Origin: Limnobacter humi
GTDB taxonomy: Bacteria > Pseudomonadota > Gammaproteobacteria > Burkholderiales > Burkholderiaceae_B
Assembly (NCBI RefSeq): GCF_024518835.1
Contig: NZ_JANIGO010000002.1
Span: 625,522-689,521, forward strand
Length of the DNA: 64,000 nt
Direction of reading: 5' to 3'
Shown: positions 36,494-44,197 of the stretch, piece after piece
How the letters are laid out: the number at the start of each line of letters is the position of its first letter
How positions within the stretch are numbered: the first letter of the stretch is position 1
Program-made: the position numbers and the translations under genes
The notes under the pieces: model-generated
Database searches by the model: none
Told to the model about the DNA's origin: nothing
Seen by the model: only the letters and a program-made list of their open reading frames with translations

Positions 36494-36568
36494 TTGTGCA
36501 CATCCCCAATCGGCGGGAACAGTTATCCACACAAAGCGGGGAAAACATTCTTCATTTTTTGTGGATAA
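36494..36568. promoter_or_regulatory. DnaA-box cluster
   Basis: The 465-base gap between scpB and the DUF1289 gene (36204-36668) holds no credible gene. It contains two perfect DnaA boxes in opposite orientation: TTATCCACA at 36523-36531 and TGTGGATAA at 36560-36568. A near match, TTGTGCACA, lies at 36494-36502. The stretch to the right (36545-36620) is A+T-rich. DnaA boxes outside the origin can regulate genes or titrate/reactivate DnaA. No dnaA, dnaN or parAB gene is near, so this is not an obvious chromosomal origin. Confidence 0.6.
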
Positions 36569-36668
36569 GAATTTCAGACGATTGATTTATTGGTGTTTTT
36601 ACTAGCTTGATTAAAAACTGAGCAACACCTCTAACCCCTTGAAGGAGGGTGTCGGCTTTGCAGATTGG

Positions 36669-36896
36669 CTACTTATTCTGCCAACGATAACCCACACCAG
36701 CCGCTTGGATTCGAGCCCAGACCGCTGCTTTTTCTTCATCCGACTTGAACAGCCAGCCATCCACCTCATCCAGCGTTCGGCCACACCCCATGCAAACATC
36801 ATCGCCAAGATTCGTGGAGCAGAAACCCACACAAGGGGTGTCTGCCTCGGGCCAGACCGGCAAATGGGCGTATTCGGAAGATTTGGACTGCGACAT
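36669..36896 (-). CDS. DUF1289 cysteine-motif protein
   Basis: The protein is 75 residues with the DUF1289 signature PCVGFCSTNLGDDVCMGCGR: four cysteines in a CxxxC...CxxC pattern likely to bind metal or an iron-sulphur cluster. This is followed by WARIQAAG. Function is unknown. It lies 15 bases after the hotdog thioesterase gene, so they are co-transcribed. Confidence 0.88.
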   Translation of the reverse strand: MSQSKSSEYAHLPVWPEADTPCVGFCSTNLGDDVCMGCGRTLDEVDGWLFKSDEEKAAVWARIQAAGVGYRWQNK

Positions 36897-36911
36897 GACG
36901 AGAACCAGGGA

Positions 36912-37391
36912 TTAGGATGAAACGGAAGGCGACGTCACCGGACGAAACTCGGGTTTCAGACGAATGTAGAGCACCTTGTGAACCTCGGCCACCACACTGC
37001 CATCGGCATGGGTGATTTGGGCATGGAAAGTGTACAGCACCTTGGCACCGCTGGCGGCTTGGGCTTTGATCTCGCTGAGCTGGGCCTCGGTGATGCTGTA
37101 AACGCCCCGCACCAAGCCCTTGCCGGGTGCCACAAATCGAATGGTGGCCTCTTGGTCCCACACCAGGTAATGACTACCCAGGCGTTGCATGAGCAACAGC
37201 ATGTAGAACGGGTCGGCCATGGCGTAGAGTGACCCACCAAATTGAGTGCCCACCGCATTTTTGTTGCGGCGAGTGAGCGGCATTTCCACCACGAGGCGCG
37301 AATAATCGGGCGCGATGTCTTTCACGCGGATGCCTGCACCGCGCAGGGGGGCATACAAGTTCATGAGGTGCTTAAGCACCAGCGGTGACAT
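36912..37391 (-). CDS. Hotdog-fold thioesterase-like protein (DUF4442)
   Basis: The protein is 159 residues from the ATG at 37391. TTG 37427 or GTG 37421 would give a slightly longer form, and no start has a good SD. The hotdog fold shows RNKNAVGTQFGGSLYAMADP in the position of the PaaI-type active site and ATIRFVAPGKGLVRG in the next strand. DUF4442 proteins are predicted acyl-CoA thioesterases, and the substrate here is unknown. The gene is divergent from tRNA-fMet. Confidence 0.8.
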   Translation of the reverse strand: MSPLVLKHLMNLYAPLRGAGIRVKDIAPDYSRLVVEMPLTRRNKNAVGTQFGGSLYAMADPFYMLLLMQRLGSHYLVWDQEATIRFVAPGKGLVRGVYSITEAQLSEIKAQAASGAKVLYTFHAQITHADGSVVAEVHKVLYIRLKPEFRPVTSPSVSS

Positions 37392-37501
37392 CAGTGTTTT
37401 TTTAAGCGCTGAGCGAATCACGATCAAAAGTTTTTATGGAAAAGATTCAAGAGGATAGCGGATTTGAGCGGCAATTCATTCACATTTGCGGACATGTGCG
37501 C

Positions 37502-37530
37502 TTGCAACATACTCAAAAACGCGCTATAGT
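37502..37530 (+). promoter_or_regulatory. Sigma-70 promoter of tRNA-fMet
   Basis: TTGCAA (-35, 37502-37507) and TATAGT (-10, 37525-37530) have a 17-base spacer. The -10 ends 15 bases before the tRNA. Confidence 0.75.
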
Positions 37531-37545
37531 CTCGTTCTCAACAGA

Positions 37546-37626
<81 letters not shown>

Positions 37627-37632
37627 CTCAAG

Positions 37633-37668
37633 AAGGTCAATCACTTAGAGCGGTGGTTGACCTTTTTG
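37633..37668 (+). terminator. Intrinsic terminator after attachment copy 1
   Basis: AAGGTCAA (37633-37640) pairs with TTGACCTT (37656-37663), and the stem can extend by four more pairs. A T-run follows. It lies 11 bases past the tRNA CCA and would end tRNA-fMet transcription in its present setting. Confidence 0.85.
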
Positions 37669-37897
37669 TTTTGTGACAATAAATGCCGGTTTTGGGTTGG
37701 TGACCTGTCACCAAATGTGAAATTTCCACTCACACAAGTGCCAAAAAATTTCGGGCAATTGACGATAGTCCGAGATTACCCGTTCAAGACCTATGTAAGC
37801 AATCTGGGCCTGTGCAAATTTGTTCATCCAACAACGAAAATTCAGTTCTTGGATTTAACATGACTGGAGCTCCTAGTAACCCTCATCAAAAAACGCC

Positions 37898-38578
37898 ATG
37901 ACAAAACGATCAGAAGCGAAGAACATAAAAGACTCTCCCGCCAAGAAAATCGATGGGTGGCTGTTCAAGGCGAGCGCTAGAATAGAATCTTTGGAGACGG
38001 CCCTAAAAATCACTCCGGGCTTCTTTTGGAAATTATGCGATCAGGGCGACGACTGGTCTTTTCTGATAAAAGTCCATGCCTTACTAGAAATGGCAATCGG
38101 ACACCTAATTCAACAACGTATTGGGATACCAGAGCTTGACTCTCTTATTGAGAAAGCCTCACTAAACGGTGGGACAACAAGCAAAATTAAGATTGCGTCA
38201 GCTCTATCTTTGATTGATAAAGACACCACAAATTTCGTTGACGCTCTTTCAAACTTGAGAAACAAAGCAGCTCACAGAATAGATTCTGTCGCTCTTACCA
38301 TGGATGACTTTATTCAAGCAATCGATGAAAAGGATGTAAAAAATCTATTTCTGAGACGCAGCGCTGATCAGTCAAAAGAATCAATCATGGAGACCGTGAA
38401 AATAGCCCCGCGATTCACGATCTGGATTTCTGCTTTGAACATGCTTACCGAAGTCTATGAAAAGAAAAAAGAGATACTTGCTCCTAGTGCTGTTCAGTAT
38501 ATGTCCAATCATTTCTTGACTGGTGGCTTGCCACTAACGGGACTAAAAGGCTTACTCGACCTACCGACAGACCCGTAG
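37898..38578 (+). CDS. HEPN-like protein, island cargo
   Basis: The protein is 226 residues, mostly helical, with no signal peptide. The stretch SNLRNKAAHRIDS has an Rx4H motif (Arg121, His126). It sits at the end of a helix after a long alpha-helical region (FLIKVHALLEMAIGHLIQQR), the arrangement of HEPN domains, many of which are RNases in toxin-antitoxin and anti-phage systems. This assignment is inference from the motif; the gene could also belong to a non-catalytic DUF4145/MltR-like branch. It is A+T-rich and the only cargo of segment A. No antitoxin-like neighbour is visible. Confidence 0.55.
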   Translation: MTKRSEAKNIKDSPAKKIDGWLFKASARIESLETALKITPGFFWKLCDQGDDWSFLIKVHALLEMAIGHLIQQRIGIPELDSLIEKASLNGGTTSKIKIASALSLIDKDTTNFVDALSNLRNKAAHRIDSVALTMDDFIQAIDEKDVKNLFLRRSADQSKESIMETVKIAPRFTIWISALNMLTEVYEKKKEILAPSAVQYMSNHFLTGGLPLTGLKGLLDLPTDP

Positions 38579-38665
38579 TTCAATTTCATACGCGACGCTT
38601 CGATTCAAACACCAACCACAACTATGCTGTAGGTGTGATTGGTTTTTGGCGGGGCGATAGCAAAA

Positions 38666-39660
38666 TTACGAGTCAAGTTTTTGTATGAGATCATCGCGCC
38701 GTAGATGCGTATAACGCTCCACAATTGTGGTTGTGAGCTGCCCAGTAATTTCCTTCACCTCGAATACAGTAAGCCCGCGCTCAATCCGTCGTGAAACTGC
38801 TTCGTGACGCAGATCATGCAGGCGAAAATCCAGAATACGGGCTCGTTTTACAGCCGTGCCGAACGCACCCGTGATCGCGTCAATCTGCAGGGGGAAAACG
38901 CGTTCCCCGAGCGATAGACCTTTGAGGAATTCAAGCTGCTCAAGTGCTTTCTTGGACAAGGACACAAAACGACGCCGGCCATTCTTCGTTGTATCCAGGC
39001 GAGCCCATCGTTTATCGAAATCGACATGAGCCACTTCAAGTTGCCAAGTTCGCCGCGACGCATGGCCGTTTCGACTGCAAGAACCACATAGGGGCGCAAC
39101 CAATAACTGGGGTGTTCATCACACGAGGCCAGCAGAGATTGAAACTCCTCTTGAGACAGCCGGCGTGAGCGAGCATTTTGAATACTGGGCATTCTGATAT
39201 CTTCGGTCGGGTCGAGAATTTTGCGGAAGCCCCATTCGTATTTTGCGATCTTGAATACCGCTTTGATGACTTCCATATATCGCTTCGCGGCGGCCGGTGC
39301 ATACCCGCTACCAGCCAGCGCATCGCGGAAGTCAGCAATGTGCATTCCTTCAATTTCTTCCAGCTTGCGATTGACCAAGACGGGTTAATACCGAATGGTC
39401 AAGTCAATCCGGTTGCGTTCACTGGCATGGCTTTTTTTGGTGGGTGTGACCACTTCCCTGTAACGAAGCATTGCTGCTTTCAAAGTGGGCACTTCAAGTA
39501 ATCGTTGTCTTTCAGGCTTCGCTCGCTTTAGCTCGGCTTCCATCTGCAAACCCCATTTAAGGGCTTCATGATATGAATCAAAGATTGACGAAATTCCTTG
39601 GTGTCCAGTGACGCGGACACGTGACAAAAAGCGATTGTTCTTTTAAACGATTGTGGGCAT
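38666..39660 (-). pseudogene. Tyrosine recombinase/integrase, inactivated
   Basis: The start is an ATG at 39660 with GGAG five bases upstream. Three lesions break the frame. Codon 6 is TAA (39643-39645). A second in-frame TAA lies at 39385-39387. One base is missing near 39029, so MRRGELGNLKW continues in another frame as AHVDFDKRWARLDTTKNG. Read through, it is a complete phage-type integrase of about 330 residues: N-terminal arm domain, SAM-like core-binding domain, catalytic Arg (AMRRGEL), Lys, HDLRHEAVSR and the active Tyr in VERYTHL. It lies next to attachment copy 2, as expected for its own element. Confidence 0.88.
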
Positions 39661-39766
39661 GACCACTCCTTAAATGTTGACAGTTGATGTCGCTCGGAGA
39701 GTGGTAAATTCACAAGAAAGAACGGCAGAAGCGCTCCCAGCGCGGCTACTGACGTAGCTCGCAACC

Positions 39767-39816
<50 letters not shown>

Positions 39817-39828
39817 TACAAAGCATCT

Positions 39829-39855
39829 AGCCCGGTATACACGACCGGGCTTTTT
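39829..39855 (+). terminator. Intrinsic terminator after attachment copy 2
   Basis: AGCCCGG / CCGGGCT (39829-39835, 39845-39851) is followed by a T-run, 16 bases past the CCA of copy 2. It differs in sequence from the terminators after copies 1 and 3. Confidence 0.87.
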
Positions 39856-39957
39856 GTTTTCTACGGTCTGGGGAAGCATTTCCCTCAAACACCCTACCCT
39901 ACAGACAATGAAAACCAACCGCGCAGGGTGGGTGTTTTCATACAAGCAATGTTGAAA

Positions 39958-40284
39958 TTATCTGCATTGAATTAGCAGGTAGGGTTGACTGGTTAGAGGG
40001 GCCGACGTGTAACTCCCTTGGACTGACCCGAACTGGGCGGTTGAAGTCCCAGATAACGACCCTGTTGAAAACTGCCCCAAAAACTGCCCCCCACTTCTGT
40101 CAAGAACAGAATAGCCAGCGGGACAAATCTCCCCAGCCTTCTCAACACACTTATGCGGAACGGCTGAGCCGCAGTTAATCATGTGTGCCACGTTGCCGTC
40201 AGGCCCCGTAATCTGCTTAGAGGAGGCGCATCCTGCCAATATTGCTACGGCACTAATCAAAACCAAGGAACAAGTCTTTTGCAA
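39958..40284 (-). CDS. Small lipoprotein
   Basis: The protein is 108 residues. The TTG start at 40284 is fixed by a perfect AAGGAGG five bases upstream; a longer ATG frame runs into the IS remnant and is rejected. The signal peptide ends in a lipobox (AILAGC, lipidated Cys19). The mature part has four cysteines and a Gly/Ser-rich tail. I do not recognise the family. The IS3 remnant begins about 60 bases upstream, so the native promoter may be lost. Confidence 0.75.
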   Translation of the reverse strand: MQKTCSLVLISAVAILAGCASSKQITGPDGNVAHMINCGSAVPHKCVEKAGEICPAGYSVLDRSGGQFLGQFSTGSLSGTSTAQFGSVQGSYTSAPLTSQPYLLIQCR

Positions 40285-40343
40285 GTTAACCTCCTTCAAC
40301 TGGACAATACAGGTCATACCTCCAGAACCACGGTTTAGATTCA

Positions 40344-40592
40344 CCCAAACATGGGGCAGGTCACCACGACAATTCGGTGGCTGAAAGCTTCTTTCAACTG
40401 CACAAGCGCGAAAGAATTCGACGCCGAACCTTTGACACCAGAAATCAGGCGCGAGAAGAAATCTTCGATTACATCGAGGTGTTTTACAATCGAAAGCGCA
40501 GGCACTCATTTACCAAAGGGATGTCGCCTGTGGATTTTGAAAATCAGTTTTTAACGAGGCCAACGAGTGTCTAGTTAACTCGGGGCGATTCA
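40344..40592 (+). mobile_element. IS3-family element, 3' remnant
   Basis: The frame reads HDNSVAESFFQLHKRERI and YIEVFYNRKRRHSF through SPVDFENQF to a stop at 40574. This is the C-terminal end of an IS3-family OrfB, including the last catalytic Glu. The expected right terminal repeat (reading inward TGAATCGCCCCGAG) ends at 40592. Everything upstream of the rve tail is missing, so this is a dead fragment. Confidence 0.85.
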
Positions 40593-40775
40593 CAGCAACG
40601 CTCAAACCCACGTCAAAAACAACAACAATATCGAACAAATAAAATATTTTATAAGAGACACAATTTTAAAAAAACACCATTAATTATTATTACAAAAATA
40701 CCAATCAAATCTCATTAAAATAATCTTAAAAAAATATATCAATAAACCTCAGCTAAATCATAGCTTATATTATCT

Positions 40776-40901
40776 ATGAAAGAACGACTTAAGACCTTAT
40801 CTTTAGAGACGGTAACACTCCACTTAACAGAAAAAACAGTAGCCCCATCACAAACAAATTCACGCCTAGATGAGGCGCTATTGAACTTGCCCCCTGAATG
40901 A
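40776..40901 (+). CDS. Possible 41-codon ORF cut by the IS element
   Basis: An ATG at 40776 opens a frame of 41 codons ([17 protein letters not shown]...) in the very A+T-rich stretch between the two IS elements. Its last codons lie inside the IS left end, so it may be the 5' stump of an interrupted gene. No SD is seen and the product is not recognised. The stretch 40593-40775 has no other candidate; it is simply A+T-rich. Confidence 0.25.
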   Translation: MKERLKTLSLETVTLHLTEKTVAPSQTNSRLDEALLNLPPE

Positions 40902-40945
40902 CAGTACCGGAGGTATTCCTTAAACTTAGGACTAGGAATACATCT

Positions 40946-41343
40946 ATGTTTACGACTATGAGTTCAGACGGCAAGCCCGAGCGGGTTGAAGTGATTACGG
41001 GTGTCCAGCGCCGACGGCGCTGGACACCTGAAGAGAAATTGGCTCTGGTCCAGGAAACATACCAAACAGGTAAAACGGTTTCCTTGGTGGCCCGCGAAGC
41101 GGGCATCACTGCCAGCCAGTTGTTCCAATGGCGCAAAGCATATTCAGATGGCTCTTTGGTTGCCGTCGGAGCCAATGAGCCTGTGGTGCCAGCATCAGAG
41201 ATGAAAGAGGCATTGAAGCGCATCAAACAATTGGAAGCTGCGCTGGGCCGCAAAACGCTTGAGAACGAAATTCTCAAGGAAGCGGTGGAGTACGGTAAAA
41301 GCCGAAAGTGGATTGCGCACTCGCCCTTGTTGCCCGGGGATGA

Positions 41344-41350
<7 letters not shown>
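40946..41350 (+). CDS. IS2-type transposase OrfA
   Basis: The protein is 134 residues with AGGA eight bases before the ATG. The helix-turn-helix [19 protein letters not shown] is followed by [19 protein letters not shown], and then a leucine-zipper-like stretch ([20 protein letters not shown]). It ends in [13 protein letters not shown], close to the IS2 InsC C-terminus as I remember it. It binds the IS ends. It is intact, although the rest of the element is not. Confidence 0.88.
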
Positions 41351-42307
<957 letters not shown>

Positions 42308-42414
42308 ACCAATTGGCCTCCACGAAAACCGGTGCGGTTCAGTAAGATGTTGAGACTTTGCTGAATGCTAATTCAAAACAAGGGTCTGCGGCCCTACAGT
42401 AAGAAGGACACGCT

Positions 42415-43458
42415 ATGCTCGAACATATAAGGCTTGAACGATTTACGGCCTTTGAAAAATTCAGCCTGAAGTTTTCTCCTGGCTTGAATATATTCATCGG
42501 AGAAAACGGCTCTGGCAAAACGCACCTTCTGAAACTAATCTATGCAGCTTGCGACGTATCTACGGGTCAGAAGAGTTTCGCTGACAAAGTTAACCGAGTC
42601 TTTCTCCCTTCAGACGAGCAAATTGGAAGACTCGTAAAGCGGCGTACAGGAAGTAGTACCGGCAGTGTTGAGATTTCCCGAAGTGTGCAGTCAGACGGAC
42701 AGCGAAAATCAATTTCACTTCGTCTATCGATGTCTAACCATACCAAGGAACCAAAGAAGGCCACGGTATCAGGAGCTTTCAAGCAGTGGCAAGAGAACCA
42801 TCTAACGTCAGTCTACGTTCCGGTAAAAGATATGATGGCCAATGCTCCCGGATTCCGCTCACTCTACAGTCTACGTCACATACATTTCGAAGAAGTCTAC
42901 GCAGATATAATCGATCGCGCCTTCCTTGGGACATTAAAAGGTCCGACCGACAAAGACCGGAAACGCCTGTTAGAAATCCTGCAGCAGTCGATGGAAGGCA
43001 AAGTCGTTACACGTAATGAAGAATTCTTCCTCAAAAGTCCACAAGGTGAGCTGGAGTTCACCCTCTTGGCAGAGGGTATCCGCAAATTGGGATTGCTCTG
43101 GGTGCTAATCCAAAACGGTACGTTGCTAGACGGTAGCGTACTGCTTTGGGACGAACCCGAGGCTAACCTCAATCCAAAGCTGATGCGGACCGTGGTCCAA
43201 ATCTTGATTGAATTACAACGCTTGGGCGTTCAAGTCTTCATCACCACACACAACTACAACCTACTTAAGGAATTTGACCTTCAGCTAATACCAGAGGATG
43301 AAGTGCAGTTTCACAGCCTTTTCCGCGATGATCATCGTAATGTGCAAGTCGCGTCGTTCAGGCGATACGAAGACCTGAAACCAAACTCAATTGACGACAC
43401 ACTTGGCGAATTGACAGATCGAGAGATTCGCCAGCAAATGGGGGGACTAGGTCAATGA
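42415..43458 (+). CDS. SMC/OLD-like AAA ATPase of a two-gene candidate defence system
   Basis: The protein is 347 residues of the ABC-type AAA_15/AAA_21 group. Walker A is GENGSGKTHLL (residues 29-39). An inserted helical/charged region lies at about 45-200. A signature-like LLAEGIRKLGLLW (218-229) precedes Walker B VLLWDEPEANLNP (242-254) and the switch His in FITTHNYNLL (His279). There is no TOPRIM or other nuclease domain in the chain. Its stop overlaps the next gene by four bases (ATGA); that gene looks like a nuclease. AAGGAC precedes the ATG. The hybrid IS ends about 73 bases upstream and may have brought or removed a promoter. Base composition differs from the core. Confidence 0.8.
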   Translation: MLEHIRLERFTAFEKFSLKFSPGLNIFIGENGSGKTHLLKLIYAACDVSTGQKSFADKVNRVFLPSDEQIGRLVKRRTGSSTGSVEISRSVQSDGQRKSISLRLSMSNHTKEPKKATVSGAFKQWQENHLTSVYVPVKDMMANAPGFRSLYSLRHIHFEEVYADIIDRAFLGTLKGPTDKDRKRLLEILQQSMEGKVVTRNEEFFLKSPQGELEFTLLAEGIRKLGLLWVLIQNGTLLDGSVLLWDEPEANLNPKLMRTVVQILIELQRLGVQVFITTHNYNLLKEFDLQLIPEDEVQFHSLFRDDHRNVQVASFRRYEDLKPNSIDDTLGELTDREIRQQMGGLGQ

Positions 43459-43982
43459 AAGTTCGAGCAGATGGTTTTGAGTTCGAATTCCCCGGCGCCC
43501 TAGAAGCCTTTGTTTTCGACGAGAGTGACAAATTAAAGTCCAATTTCCATGGTTTATCACACGCTATGAAGGCCGTGGACCTAGTGGTGGAACTGCCACA
43601 ACATACCCTCTTCATTGAGGTGAAAGATTTCCACTCGCCCGACGATTACAACTTCAACGCGGCGATCTCTAACGACGAGGAGGGCCAGCGACGCAAGCGA
43701 GTAAATCACCTGCGCGATGTATTGGTACACAAGTTTCGCGATACTTGGCTTTATCGTTGGTCCGAACGAGCAAGGGGTACGCCCGGTAAGCAAGTGTTCT
43801 ACCTCTGTTTGCTTAGCCTGGACAACGGCCTGCTAGGGACGGTACGAAAGGAATTGCACAAGGCATTGCCGGTTGGAATTGCCGGTCCACGCTGGCAACG
43901 CGGGCTAGCTGCTTCGTGCGAAGTGCTAAACATCGAACGCTGGAACAAGGTATTTCCTAGTTGGCCGCTGAATCGCTGCTGA
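43455..43982 (+). CDS. PD-(D/E)xK-like nuclease, partner of the ATPase
   Basis: The protein is 175 residues. Residues 38-60 read as a classical restriction-endonuclease core: Asp42 in KAVDLVVEL, then Glu55 and Lys57 in LFIEVKDFHSP (D...ExK). A conserved-looking RRKRVNHLRDVLVHKFRDTWLY helix follows, then a hydrophobic strand (VFYLCLLSLD). No toxin or HNH motif is seen. Translational coupling to the ATPase implies a complex. I do not recognise the family. The nuclease call rests on one motif and its context. Confidence 0.6.
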   Translation: MKVRADGFEFEFPGALEAFVFDESDKLKSNFHGLSHAMKAVDLVVELPQHTLFIEVKDFHSPDDYNFNAAISNDEEGQRRKRVNHLRDVLVHKFRDTWLYRWSERARGTPGKQVFYLCLLSLDNGLLGTVRKELHKALPVGIAGPRWQRGLAASCEVLNIERWNKVFPSWPLNRC

Positions 43983-44093
43983 CGCCACATCTAAAACTAC
44001 AGAAACTGCTACACCACGCGCCTAGGAAGGTTTGAATCTATTTTCGAGCTGCTGATTTAACCAGTATTTCCTGAAAACATTGGATTTTCGATA

Positions 44094-44125
44094 GCGTAGA
44101 TTCAAATCCTGCCCCCGCAACCAAA
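44094..44125 (+). repeat. Attachment-site copy 3 (right end of the island)
   Basis: The last 25 bases (44101-44125) are identical to the tRNA-fMet T-arm, acceptor and CCA region, and the upstream CGTAG part matches with one mismatch. It marks the right end of the island. The core genome resumes with ovoA. Confidence 0.85.
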
Positions 44126-44131
44126 CGCAAC

Positions 44132-44163
44132 AAAAAGCCTGGTCCATTGGACTAGGTTTTTTG
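44132..44163 (+). terminator. Intrinsic terminator after attachment copy 3
   Basis: CCTGGTCC / GGACTAGG (44138-44145, 44149-44156, one G-U pair) is flanked by an A-run and a T-run. It is probably the original tRNA-fMet terminator, now pushed 6.5 kb away from its tRNA. Confidence 0.85.
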
Positions 44164-44197
44164 TTTTCCAGCACTGAAAATCAGCTTTGAATAATGC

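Noticed and set aside
36236-36548. Two ORFs in the long gap between scpB and DUF1289
   Set aside because: They run through a terminator and the DnaA boxes, overlap each other and look random (many Arg, Ser, Cys); no SD.
36494-36568. Chromosomal origin of replication
   Set aside because: No dnaA, dnaN, gyrB, gidA or parAB gene is near and only three boxes are present.
37657-37863. A 68-codon ORF at the left end of segment A
   Set aside because: It starts inside the tRNA terminator, has no SD and its sequence resembles no protein; treated as non-coding.
43455-43982. Type II toxin-antitoxin call for the ATPase-nuclease pair
   Set aside because: Both proteins are too large, the first is a full ABC-type ATPase, and the second has a D...ExK core; an ATPase-nuclease complex fits better.
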